In this document: positions 25,863-34,243 of the stretch, in pieces
Position numbering within the stretch: the stretch's first letter is position 1
How the letters are laid out: each line of letters opens with the position of its first letter
From: Carnobacterium mobile DSM 4848
GTDB lineage: Bacteria; Bacillota; Bacilli; Lactobacillales; Carnobacteriaceae
DNA length: 64,000 nt
Direction: 5' to 3'
Assembly: GCF_000744825.1 (NCBI RefSeq)
Contig: NZ_JQMR01000001.1
Location: 2,155,501 to 2,219,500 of the forward strand
Notes under the pieces: model-generated
Database searches by the model: none
The model's input: the letters and a program-made list of their open reading frames with translations, nothing else
What the model was told of the DNA's origin: nothing
Translations under genes and position numbers: made by a program

Positions 25863-27491
25863 TTATTCTGCGTATAGTTTTTTGATTTGCGCTTGGACAT
25901 CTTTATTTTCTAAGAACTCTTCGTAAGTGGTATCTGCACGATCAACGATACCGTTTGGAGTGATCTCAATAATACGGTTTGCAACAGTTTGAATAATTTG
26001 GTGGTCATGAGATGAGAACAAAATAGCGCCTTTAAATGTCATTAAACCATCGTTTAAAGCAGTAATAGATTCCAAGTCTAAGTGATTTGTCGGATCATCT
26101 AAAACCAACACATTGGCTTTGCTCAACATCATTTTAGATAGCATGCAACGAACTTTTTCTCCTCCAGAAAGAACGCCTACTTCTTTTAAGACATCTTCTC
26201 CAGAGAACAACATACGGCCTAAGAAACTGCGTAAGAAAGTATTATCGCTTTCTTCTTTTGAAGCAAATTGACGCAACCAATCCACGATAGTAAGGTGGTT
26301 TTCTTCAAATTCCGAACTTGTATCTTTTGGCAGATACGTTTGAGAAGTAGTGACGCCCCATTTATAAGTTCCTGAATCAGGTTCCATTTCGCCCATTAAA
26401 ATTTTGAAAAGCGTGGTGATAGCTAATTCGCTATGACTGCTGAATCCCACTTTGTCTTCTTTATTTAATGTAAAGCTGATGTTGTTCAGTACTTTTTTAC
26501 CATCAATGGTTTTTGTTAAGTTTTCTACACGCAACAAATCATTACCGATTTCACGTTCTGGAGTGAAACCAACAAAAGGATAACGGCGCGAAGATGGTTG
26601 GATATCGTCCAAAGTGATTTTTTCCAACGTCTTTTTCCGAGAAGTGGCTTGTTTCGATTTAGAAGCATTTGCGCTAAACCGGGCAATAAAGTCTTGTAAC
26701 TCTTTGATTTGATCTTCTTTTTTTGCATTTGCATCAGCGGCCAATTTGCTGGCTAATTGACTAGATTCTAACCAGAAATCGTAGTTGCCAAGGTAAAGTT
26801 TGATTTTGCCAAAGTCAACATCGGCCATATGTGTACAAACTTTATTTAAAAAGTGACGGTCATGGGATACGACAATAACGGTATTAGGGAAGTTGATTAA
26901 AAATTCTTCTAACCATTCAATCGATGTCTTATCTAAACCGTTTGTCGGCTCATCTAATAGCAAGACATCCGGTTTTCCAAATAAAGCTTGTGCAAGTAAA
27001 ACTTTTACTTTTTGTCCGCCGGCTAATTCGCTCATTTTAGCATAATGCAGCTCTTCCGGAATTCCTAGGCCCTGTAGTAAAACAGCAGCTTGAGGTTCAG
27101 CTTCCCAGCCGTCAAGTTCAGCGAATTCGCCTTCCAATTCGGCAGCACGAATGCCGTCTTCATCAGTGAAATCTTCTTTCATATAGATTTCATTTTTTTC
27201 TTGCATGATTTGGTATAACCGCTCATGTCCCATGATAACGGTGTTCAAAACGGTGTGTTCTTCATAGCCGTAGTGGTTTTGGCTTAAAGTAGCCAATCGT
27301 TCATCCGGTCCTAAAGCAATATTTCCCGTTGAAGGAGCAATTTCACCGGATAAAATTTTTAAAAATGTGGATTTACCGGCACCATTTGCACCGATCAGTC
27401 CATAACAATTGCCGGGGGTAAATTTAAGATTGACTTCATCAAATAATTTGCGATCAGAAAATTCTAAACTAACATTAGATACTGTAATCAT
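25863..27491 (-). CDS. ykpA: ABC-F ATPase of the YkpA/YbiT type
   Basis: A 542-residue soluble protein with two ABC ATPase domains and no membrane part. Domain 1: Walker A GANGAGKST near 33-41 and signature LAGGQKVK. An arm/linker rich in Lys (about 245-300, ASKSKQATSRKK) follows. Domain 2 has its second Walker A region altered (FSSHSELAIT in place of GxxGxGKS) but signature LSGGEKVR and Walker B VLVLDDPTNHLD remain. ABC-F proteins act on ribosomes at the E-site, tuning elongation or relieving antibiotic arrest. The loss of a normal Walker A in domain 2 is a known trait of the YbiT/YkpA subgroup as I recall it. It is monocistronic. Confidence 0.88.
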   Translation of the reverse strand: MITVSNVSLEFSDRKLFDEVNLKFTPGNCYGLIGANGAGKSTFLKILSGEIAPSTGNIALGPDERLATLSQNHYGYEEHTVLNTVIMGHERLYQIMQEKNEIYMKEDFTDEDGIRAAELEGEFAELDGWEAEPQAAVLLQGLGIPEELHYAKMSELAGGQKVKVLLAQALFGKPDVLLLDEPTNGLDKTSIEWLEEFLINFPNTVIVVSHDRHFLNKVCTHMADVDFGKIKLYLGNYDFWLESSQLASKLAADANAKKEDQIKELQDFIARFSANASKSKQATSRKKTLEKITLDDIQPSSRRYPFVGFTPEREIGNDLLRVENLTKTIDGKKVLNNISFTLNKEDKVGFSSHSELAITTLFKILMGEMEPDSGTYKWGVTTSQTYLPKDTSSEFEENHLTIVDWLRQFASKEESDNTFLRSFLGRMLFSGEDVLKEVGVLSGGEKVRCMLSKMMLSKANVLVLDDPTNHLDLESITALNDGLMTFKGAILFSSHDHQIIQTVANRIIEITPNGIVDRADTTYEEFLENKDVQAQIKKLYAE

Positions 27492-27664
27492 TTAAGTTGC
27501 TTACCTCTATTCTATAGTATATCTAAACTATTTTAACATGAAGAGAGTGAAATTGCGATGCCAAATAGTCTATTCTCATGATTCTACCAGCATTATAGCG
27601 GTTATAGAGCCAGCTTTCAATGGCTAACCTCTTTTGAAAAGGATTTCAAAATAGTTTGCAGAGA

Positions 27665-27707
27665 AACAGCCGATAAAAAAACAGTTTTCTGTTTTTTGCC
27701 GGCTGTT
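27665..27707 (-). terminator. Terminator after the unrecognised gene at 27710
   Basis: AACAGCCG (27665-27672) pairs with CGGCTGTT (27700-27707), with inner AAAAAACAG/CTGTTTTTT. On the minus strand the T-run lies within the stem. Confidence 0.7.
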
Positions 27708-27709
27708 GT

Positions 27710-28747
27710 TTATCTTGTGACTTCTGTAAATAGATACAAAACTAACTGGTCGGAAAATAAAAGGTGCAATTGGTTACGATAATTATGAGTACGGGTATAG
27801 ATCCGTCTTTTTTTTATATCTAGTAAAGAACACGTTAGCAAAGTTTGATTTTGAAAAGAAACGAGTAAATCTTGTTCTGCTTCTTGAACGAGCAAGCGAT
27901 CTAAATCAGTGACTTGATTTTTCGCAGCAGAATGAGCTGCATGTGCTAATTGGATAGATGGAGAGCGGTAAAGAGGGTCTTTTTTTAAAGTCCGTTTGTC
28001 TGTTTCATAAGCAAATAAGTAGCCATCATCCATAGAAGGTTCGCTGAGAGACAAAGCTAACGGCAATTCTTGAATACGTACAGGAATAATCGTATTATCT
28101 ATCACTGTTTTTTCTTCAACGAATGTTATGATACCTTTTTGTACTTTAAAGTGTAGAAGAGCTGCATTTTGCGAATTATTTTTCTCGTATCGGATCAAGT
28201 CATGTTGATTCCATTCCGTTTTACTGGTTTCATTTGCCGATAATTGTATCAAACGGGGTGTTAAATGTGTAATGGTTGATCGAAATAAATAGTGAGTTGA
28301 AGCTAAGTATTCATATAATCCTTTTTCTCTTGCAGCTAAAGCCATCCGTCCAGTTGCAGAAAGATTGATCTGAAAAACAACGAGCGGAGAAATTTGTTCT
28401 TTTTTAGCATTTTTTTGAGTTAAAGAAAAACGATAAAATCCGCTTGGATCAGAAAAGTATAACATATGGTCGAAAATTGCACTGTCGTAAATGGGTTCTG
28501 TAAAGGAAATGACCCGTTCTTTAAAAGGTTCTAGTTCATCCAAATGAACCGTTAATTGCTCTGCAGGCTGAGGTTCAAAATAAATCGGCCGTTCTACAAA
28601 AGCCAATTGTTTCATCCATTTGTTCCAGTCATAAACCAGTAAATCATTTTGTTCAGTCCATAGATAAAACTTTCCGCTATAAAGTTGAAAATCTTGAAAA
28701 GTACCTTTGATGGTGATTTTTGTTGTTAATAGATGTTCATTGTCCAT
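27710..28747 (-). CDS. Hypothetical protein, beta-rich, possible propeller-like fold
   Basis: A 345-residue protein I do not recognise. The start at 28747 (MDNEHLL) follows RBS AAGGGGTG; a longer frame from 28825 would place the start before it. No signal peptide, membrane segment or catalytic motif is evident. The sequence alternates short hydrophobic strands, with repeated phrases of the type 'FYLWTEQNDLLVYDW', 'MLYFSDPSGFYRF' and 'KGLYEYLAS'. These resemble blades of a WD40- or NHL-like beta-propeller, but this is only an impression. It stands alone between ykpA and a divergent dehydrogenase, so context gives no function. Confidence 0.7.
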   Translation of the reverse strand: MDNEHLLTTKITIKGTFQDFQLYSGKFYLWTEQNDLLVYDWNKWMKQLAFVERPIYFEPQPAEQLTVHLDELEPFKERVISFTEPIYDSAIFDHMLYFSDPSGFYRFSLTQKNAKKEQISPLVVFQINLSATGRMALAAREKGLYEYLASTHYLFRSTITHLTPRLIQLSANETSKTEWNQHDLIRYEKNNSQNAALLHFKVQKGIITFVEEKTVIDNTIIPVRIQELPLALSLSEPSMDDGYLFAYETDKRTLKKDPLYRSPSIQLAHAAHSAAKNQVTDLDRLLVQEAEQDLLVSFQNQTLLTCSLLDIKKRRIYTRTHNYRNQLHLLFSDQLVLYLFTEVTR

Positions 28748-28900
28748 TTTTACACCCCTTTTGTGACCGATCTCTTTACTTTCTATTGTAACATGTTCAC
28801 AGAAGGGATGGAAAAAGATGCACATAATGAATTTGGTTTACTTGGTTATTCATCTACAAAATGAGATAATGAAAAAAATACAACTAGAGGAGGCAATACA

Positions 28901-29863
28901 ATGACAAAAAAAGGTATTTGGTTAGCATGTGAAACAACTAAAGATCAAATTGAAACGATAAAGAAAATAGCGCCTGATTACGAAGTGATTGAAGGATGGA
29001 AAGACACTGCTTTTGATTTTCCATTAGAAGACATTGAAATTATCTATGGATGGAAAGGCCAAAAAAGTGATGAATTATTAAAAAAAGAAAATAGCCGAAT
29101 AAAGTGGATTCAAGGCAAAGCAGCCGGTGTGGACTTTTTAGATTTAGCTAGTCTCAAGGAAAAAGGAGTGCTGTTAACGAATGGCAGCGGCATTCACAGT
29201 ATACCGATTGCCGAATCGGTTTTTGGCATGTTGTTGGCTTATACAAGAGGCATCCAGACATCGGTCAAAAGTCAATTGACTAATACATGGAATCAAGTAG
29301 AAAGTTTAATAGAGTTGCATGAAAAAACCATTATGATCGTCGGTACAGGAAAAATTGGCAAAGAAGTCGGCCGGTTGGCACAAGCGTTTAATATGAAAAC
29401 GATTGGTGTAAATAGCAGTGGGCATGAAGCAGATTATATGGATCAAGTTATTTCCCAAGACGAGTTGGTTAAGCATCTCAAAGATGCTGATATAGTTGTT
29501 AATATATTGCCCTTAACCGATAAAACTACTTCCTTTTTCAATGACCAAGTTTTCAATGCTATGAAAAAAGATACCTTATTTTTAAATGTTGGACGGGGAC
29601 CCTCTGTAGACACAGCCAGTTTGTTGAGAGCTTTAGATACAGGAAAAGTAGCGTTTGCTGGATTAGATGTTTTTGAAAAGGAACCGCTTGAAGCTGACAG
29701 TCCTTTATGGGAATACGAAAATGTGTTGATCACAGCTCATATTTCTGGAATAGCTGAACATTTTAAAAAGCGGTTATTCGCTATTTTTGAGAAAAACTTG
29801 AAAGCTTATATAGCTGGAGAAGAACTACCTGAAAACTTGATTGATTATAAAAAAAGCTACTGA
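28901..29863 (+). CDS. NAD-dependent D-2-hydroxyacid dehydrogenase family protein
   Basis: A 320-residue oxidoreductase that would interconvert a 2-hydroxy acid and a 2-keto acid with NAD(H) or NADP(H). Seen: the Rossmann motif VGTGKIGKEVG near 147-157, the NVGRGPSVDTASLLRAL block near 228-244, the catalytic region AGLDVFEKEPL near 253 and the acid/base His in ITAHISG near 277. The catalytic Arg and Glu regions are in place. RBS AGAGGAGG lies before the ATG. The substrate (phosphoglycerate, glycerate, lactate-like or other) is not readable from sequence; lone position and weak similarity to SerA favour a general annotation. Confidence 0.88.
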   Translation: MTKKGIWLACETTKDQIETIKKIAPDYEVIEGWKDTAFDFPLEDIEIIYGWKGQKSDELLKKENSRIKWIQGKAAGVDFLDLASLKEKGVLLTNGSGIHSIPIAESVFGMLLAYTRGIQTSVKSQLTNTWNQVESLIELHEKTIMIVGTGKIGKEVGRLAQAFNMKTIGVNSSGHEADYMDQVISQDELVKHLKDADIVVNILPLTDKTTSFFNDQVFNAMKKDTLFLNVGRGPSVDTASLLRALDTGKVAFAGLDVFEKEPLEADSPLWEYENVLITAHISGIAEHFKKRLFAIFEKNLKAYIAGEELPENLIDYKKSY

Positions 29864-29882
29864 TTTCGTAAATAAATATTTT

Positions 29883-29923
29883 AAACCGTATCCAACTTGT
29901 CGCAAATTGGATACGGTTTTTTT
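29883..29923 (+). terminator. Terminator after the hydroxyacid dehydrogenase gene
   Basis: AAACCGTATCCAA (29883-29895) pairs with TTGGATACGGTTT (29907-29919), then T's to 29923. Confidence 0.95.
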
Positions 29924-30023
29924 AATGATTAGTATAAAAATATGAAGGACTATGAAAAGGTACATTCTTTATAGCCATTTATGTTGTTTGGTGACTAAAG
30001 GAGGAAATATTTGATAGGAGTTT

Positions 30024-30127
30024 GTCTAGCGACCAAACAGAGCAGTAAAAAGAAACGAAGTGTCTACTAGAGACGGTCTAGCGACCAAACAGAGCAGTAA
30101 AAAGAAACGAATTGTCTACTAGAGTTG
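30024..30127. repeat. Tandem repeat: two 52-bp units in the gap before the ABC importer
   Basis: Units 30024-30075 and 30076-30127 begin GTCTAGCGACCAAACAGAGC and are the same apart from one interior base and the last few. A decayed third start (AACTAGTGAT) follows. Each unit is AT-rich and has no reading frame. An inverted partner, TGTTTGGT, lies at 29985-29992. Related fragments (AAACAGAG..AGT) occur at about 33075 and 19061. The rest of the 500-bp gap (29924-30356) holds no gene I can support. Confidence 0.85.
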
Positions 30128-30356
30128 AACTAGTGATAAAAAAAGGAAGAAAATTAAAGTAGGAGCATTTCAGCCAAAACAAACGCATTGCGCTTTTTCT
30201 TATATGCTATCATTTTTATAACAGATAAGTGAACTGTTTCTTTTTAATAAAAACAATAATGTTCTTAAACAGAGACGGAAAAACTCCTTGTTTAAAGCGA
30301 TCCTGTCCGATTGTGTGATCAGAAAGAATGAATTTTATTCTAAATTACAAGTTTTT

Positions 30357-30385
30357 TTGACTACAGAAGTAGCAGTTGTTACTAT
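30357..30385 (+). promoter_or_regulatory. Promoter of the amino-acid ABC importer operon
   Basis: TTGACT (30357-30362) and TACTAT (30380-30385), 17-bp spacer, 39 bp upstream of the GTG start. Confidence 0.7.
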
Positions 30386-30423
30386 ATCTGAGAAGATAAA
30401 AGAACAAAAAAGGAGTTTTAGCT

Positions 30424-31302
30424 GTGTTCAACTATAAAAAAATAGCGGGTATAGGTTTTGCTTTATTGTGTCTGTTGGTTGTATTGACAGCTTGTGGAAG
30501 CAATCAGAAGTCACAAGTAAAAGAAAAGCAAGGAGAAACAACAACTTGGGATAAAGTGAAAGAAAAAGGTAAATTAACGGTCGCAACATCAGGGACACTT
30601 TTCCCCAGTTCTTTTCATGAAGGAGAAGATAATGAATTGACCGGGTATGAAGTTGAAGCAGTGAATGAAATTGGCCGACGCTTAGGAGTTGAGATTGAAT
30701 TTGTTGAAATGGGCGTTGACGGTATGCTGACGGCTATCAATAGTGGACAAGTAGATGCAGCTGCAAATGGATTTGACATTACAGAGAAACGGTTAGAAGA
30801 TTATACTTTTTCTGAACCTTACAAGTATTCATTTGGCGGAATCGTTGTGCGAGCTTCAGATCATTCTGGGGTTGAATCATTAGAAGATTTAAAAGGTAAA
30901 AAATCAGCAGGCGGAGCAACGACGATTTACATGCAGATTTCTGAAAAATTTGGTGCAGAACCGGTTGTTTACGACAATGCGACGAATGATGTGTTTTTCC
31001 GGGACGTGGCTAGCGGCCGGACCGATGTAATCTTAAATGATTTTTATGTTTCTAACACAGCAGTTAACAAATTTAAAGATTTGGGAGTAGAAATGTCAGA
31101 TATTTACTACAATCCGACATCTGCTGGAATAGTGATGAAAAAAGATGATGGATCGATTAAAAAAGCGATTGATACAGCTCTTAAAGAAATGCAAGAAGAT
31201 GGTACATTGACTAAACTGTCAAAAGAATTCTTTGCAGGAGAAGATGTCTCGACAGCAATTGAAAATGCCGATGAACTGCCAGTGATAGAGTTAGATAAAT
31301 AA
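30424..31302 (+). CDS. Amino-acid ABC transporter substrate-binding lipoprotein, copy 1
   Basis: A 292-residue family 3 solute-binding protein. A lipoprotein signal peptide with lipobox LTAC places the acylated Cys at residue 24, so the mature protein is tethered outside the membrane. The binding domain (about 40-280) has the typical blocks TVATSGTLFPSSFHE, LTGYEVEAVNEIGRRLG, NSGQVDAAANGFDIT and YKYSFGGIVV. The start is GTG 30424 with AGGAG 8 bp upstream. It is followed 30 bp later by a clear paralogue and then a permease. The ligand is probably a polar amino acid or cystine; sequence alone does not decide. Confidence 0.9.
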   Translation: MFNYKKIAGIGFALLCLLVVLTACGSNQKSQVKEKQGETTTWDKVKEKGKLTVATSGTLFPSSFHEGEDNELTGYEVEAVNEIGRRLGVEIEFVEMGVDGMLTAINSGQVDAAANGFDITEKRLEDYTFSEPYKYSFGGIVVRASDHSGVESLEDLKGKKSAGGATTIYMQISEKFGAEPVVYDNATNDVFFRDVASGRTDVILNDFYVSNTAVNKFKDLGVEMSDIYYNPTSAGIVMKKDDGSIKKAIDTALKEMQEDGTLTKLSKEFFAGEDVSTAIENADELPVIELDK

Positions 31303-31332
31303 AAAACAACATGGGATAAGGGGTTTTGCTTT

Positions 31333-32193
31333 GTGTTAAAAAAGAAATTGGGATTAGGATTGGTAGCTATTATTGGTTTATCTTTAGCAGCGTGTAGTTC
31401 TGGAAACACCGCATCAGATAAATCCTCTTCAAGTGAAACAGCTTGGGAAAAAATTGAAGATCGAGGAACGTTGAAAGTAGCAACTTCTGGTACTCTTTAT
31501 CCAAGTTCTTTTCATGAATCTGAAACAGATAATTTAACCGGTTATGAAGTTGAAGTCATTCGCGAAGCTGCAAAAAGATTGAATTTGGAAGTGGAATTCA
31601 CTGAAATGGGTGTGGATGGCATGTTAACATCTGTTAATAGCGGGGCAATTGATGTAGCGGCCATGGGAATTGACCGTGATGGAGAAAACGCGGATAAATA
31701 CAATTATACGATCCCTTATAAATATTCTTTTGGTTCAATGGTAGTAAGAGAATCCGATGACTCTAGCATTGAAAAATTAGAAGATTTAAAAGGAAAAAAA
31801 GCAGCGGGTGCTGCTACAACTTCTTATATGAAAGTAGCACGACACTATGGAGCAGAAGAAGTCATTTACGATAACGCGACAAATGATCAATACCTAAGTG
31901 ACGTAGCGAACGGACGGACAGATGTGATTTTGAATGACTATTATTCGCAAAAATTGGCTGTAGCTGCTTTGCCGGAGATTCCCGTAAAAGTCCACGATAT
32001 TTTTTATAATCCATCTGAAACCAATTATGCTATTAAAAAGGGAAACGATGTATTAACTAAAAAATTGGACACTGCTCTAGAAGATATGAAAGCAGATGGA
32101 ACCATGCCAAAACTGTCAGAACAATTTTATGATGGCGCAGATGTAACGGAACAAATTGATTATGATTTTCCTAAAATTGATTTATCGGAATAG
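31333..32193 (+). CDS. Amino-acid ABC transporter substrate-binding lipoprotein, copy 2
   Basis: A 286-residue paralogue of the preceding protein, with lipobox SLAAC (Cys21). It shares long blocks with copy 1 (VATSGTLYPSSFHE, EMGVDGMLTSVNSG, YDNATND, GRTDVILND), so the pair came from tandem duplication. Binding-site differences such as AAMGIDRDGENADKY against AANGFDITEKRLEDY suggest distinct ligand range. The start is GTG 31333 with AAGGGG upstream at somewhat long spacing. The permease begins 17 bp after the stop. Two receptors feeding one permease is the likely arrangement. Confidence 0.9.
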   Translation: MLKKKLGLGLVAIIGLSLAACSSGNTASDKSSSSETAWEKIEDRGTLKVATSGTLYPSSFHESETDNLTGYEVEVIREAAKRLNLEVEFTEMGVDGMLTSVNSGAIDVAAMGIDRDGENADKYNYTIPYKYSFGSMVVRESDDSSIEKLEDLKGKKAAGAATTSYMKVARHYGAEEVIYDNATNDQYLSDVANGRTDVILNDYYSQKLAVAALPEIPVKVHDIFYNPSETNYAIKKGNDVLTKKLDTALEDMKADGTMPKLSEQFYDGADVTEQIDYDFPKIDLSE

Positions 32194-32210
32194 AAGGCAG
32201 GTGCAAATAA

Positions 32211-32891
32211 ATGTTTGGAGTTCAATGGCAATATGTTTTTGATCCTGCTTTAGCTGTGGATAGTTTGCCTTATGTCTTGAAAGGATTAGGCTATACCATA
32301 GGAATTTCGGTGTCTAGTATGATCATTGGAACCTTATTAGGCTTCATTTTAGCTATTATGCGGATGTCTTCTTTTAAACTGTTTTCAGTTCTTGCAAGAA
32401 TTTATATTTCTTTTATGCGGGGAACTCCAACATTGGTTCTTTTATTTATTCTTTATTTTGGTTTTCCATTTATCGGAATTCAGTTTGAAGCAGTCAACGC
32501 CGCAATTATTGGATTTAGCGTAAGTTCTAGTGCGTATATTGCTGAAATCTTGCGTTCAACATTGGCTTCAATCGATAAAGGCCAATGGGAAGCAGCTTAT
32601 GCATTGGGCTTAAAATGGTCTTTTATTATGCGGAAAGTAATTGTTCCGCAAGCCATGCGTGTAGCCGTTCCGCCACTCAGCAATGTTTTATTAGATTTGA
32701 TCAAAGGAACAGCTTTAGCAGCTATGATCACTGTACCGGAAATCTTTCAACAAGCTAAAATTGTGGGCGGCCGTGAATTTGATTATATGACGATGTATAT
32801 TTTAGTTGCTTTAGTGTATTGGGCAGTCTGCAGTGCCTTTACGGTATTCCAAAATTATCTTGAAAAAAAGATGGCTATTTATACAACTTAG
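32211..32891 (+). CDS. Amino-acid ABC transporter permease (His/Glu/Gln/Arg family)
   Basis: A 226-residue membrane permease with about five helices. The cytoplasmic coupling loop EAAYALGLKWSFIMRKVIVPQAMRVAVPPL is the EAA motif that docks to the ATPase. The N-terminal part has the GTLLGFILAIMR and FMRGTPTLV blocks typical of the polar amino-acid family. RBS AAGGCAGG precedes the ATG. It closes an operon that lacks an ATP-binding subunit: a terminator follows and the next gene is on the other strand. The ATPase must come from elsewhere, possibly the GlnQ-like protein at 42552, though that is speculation. Confidence 0.92.
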   Translation: MFGVQWQYVFDPALAVDSLPYVLKGLGYTIGISVSSMIIGTLLGFILAIMRMSSFKLFSVLARIYISFMRGTPTLVLLFILYFGFPFIGIQFEAVNAAIIGFSVSSSAYIAEILRSTLASIDKGQWEAAYALGLKWSFIMRKVIVPQAMRVAVPPLSNVLLDLIKGTALAAMITVPEIFQQAKIVGGREFDYMTMYILVALVYWAVCSAFTVFQNYLEKKMAIYTT

Positions 32892-32956
32892 TGCAGCAAA
32901 AGAAACTTGTATGTATTTGGTTTGACTGCGGAATTTTCGATCAATGATTACCTAAT

Positions 32957-32999
32957 TTAGACAAGTCTCTTCTATAAGACAAAGAGCTTGTCTATTTTT
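32957..32999 (+). terminator. Terminator after the ABC permease gene
   Basis: TAGACAAG (32958-32965) pairs with CTTGTCTA (32987-32994), with inner CTCTT/AAGAG, then TTTTTG. Confidence 0.8.
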
Positions 33000-33110
33000 G
33001 TACCTAGATAGAAGAACTGCCGTTGAAACAGACCTAGTTTGCCTTAAAAATGAGAAACGGAGTCGAACTCTTGCTAAACAGAGTAGTGAGAGCCTATCCA
33101 TCCCATCTTG

Positions 33111-34085
33111 TTAATTGTTAGTTGTTTTACGCGGAATCAATTGAAAAGCCAAAGGTTCTACATGCACTTCTCTTTGAGTCAGCTGATGGTAAATCAAAGC
33201 AAAAGCGTTTTTAGCCTGTTTGGCGACAGGATAATCTATTGTGGAGATATCAAGTAAGCGAGAAATCTCAATATTGTCAAAACCAATTACTGAAAAATCC
33301 TCTGGCAAATGACACCCTAAACGCTGTGCTTGAGTTACAAGTCCCGCAGCGACAGAATCAGTACTGGTCATAAAAGCATCTGGTTTAACGGATTGCTCTA
33401 GCCACCATTGCGCGACTCGTTCGCCATCCTTACTTGTATTTAACCCCATAAATAAATCAGCCGGATGGGCAGGTAAGCGATAACGCTTGCAAAAGTCTTC
33501 ATAAGCTTTGATTCGGCTTTTTGTATTTAAGCCTTGAATATTGCTATATAAATTCACGATCGACCGGCATCCGCTAGCATACAAATGCTCTAAGCCTAGT
33601 GTATAGGCGTGGTATTGATCCATATAAACAGAAGCAATATGGTCTGAATCAACCCGTTGCCATGTAACAATTGGCCCGTACTTAGTATACGGTTCGATAA
33701 CTGACCAATCATTGAGACGAATCAATAAAAAAATACCGTCCAAACGTTTTCCGCGCAGCATTTCTAAAACATCCAGTTCTTTTTGTTTGTCTTGATCTGT
33801 AATGTAAAAAGTCACTGTGTATCCTTCTTGTTGAGCGGCCAATGTAAAACTGCGTACAAGGATCATCATAGTGTCTGAAAAGTTGGGAGCAACAATACCT
33901 AATGTTTTACTTGAACCGGTTTTTAAAGAAACGGCTTGGCTATTCGGCACATAATCCATTTGCTGAATAGCTGATTCTACTTTTTTTCGTGTCGCGCTGC
34001 TGACATACCCGCTTTGATTGATAACACGCGAAACAGTAGCTGAAGAGACACCAGCTTTTTTTGCAATATCTTGCATGTTAGACAA
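33111..34085 (-). CDS. LacI-family transcriptional regulator
   Basis: A 324-residue LacI/GalR protein. The helix-turn-helix is MQDIAKKAGVSSATVSRVIN (4-23), then the hinge and a sugar-binding-type core (GIVAPNFSDTMM onward) with the usual FMTSTDSVAAGL and DFSVIGFDNIEISR blocks. The start appears to be TTG 34085, because AGGGGGTGAG lies 6 bp upstream of it; the ATG three codons later is too far. It is divergent from brnQ and no sugar genes are adjacent, so its targets and effector are unknown; autoregulation or a distant operon are both possible. Confidence 0.87.
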   Translation of the reverse strand: MSNMQDIAKKAGVSSATVSRVINQSGYVSSATRKKVESAIQQMDYVPNSQAVSLKTGSSKTLGIVAPNFSDTMMILVRSFTLAAQQEGYTVTFYITDQDKQKELDVLEMLRGKRLDGIFLLIRLNDWSVIEPYTKYGPIVTWQRVDSDHIASVYMDQYHAYTLGLEHLYASGCRSIVNLYSNIQGLNTKSRIKAYEDFCKRYRLPAHPADLFMGLNTSKDGERVAQWWLEQSVKPDAFMTSTDSVAAGLVTQAQRLGCHLPEDFSVIGFDNIEISRLLDISTIDYPVAKQAKNAFALIYHQLTQREVHVEPLAFQLIPRKTTNN

Positions 34086-34177
34086 CGTATACTCACCCCC
34101 TAGTTAGTTACTCACTCGTTTTAGTATACCAAATACCTATTTTTAAAAGTAGTGTGCTTCAAAAAGCAATTTGGTTC

Positions 34178-34206
34178 TTGAAGTGATACATAAAAAACGT
34201 TATAGT
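34178..34206 (+). promoter_or_regulatory. brnQ promoter
   Basis: TTGAAG (34178-34183) and TATAGT (34201-34206), 17-bp spacer. The leader is about 30 nt, too short for a T-box. Confidence 0.65.
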
Positions 34207-34243
34207 CAAAACTAAGTAAAATGCAATTAGAAAGGAATCCCTT

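Noticed and set aside
30340-30356. CodY-box-like AATTTTATTCTAAATT before the amino-acid importer
   Set aside because: Matches the 15-mer consensus poorly in the centre and right half.
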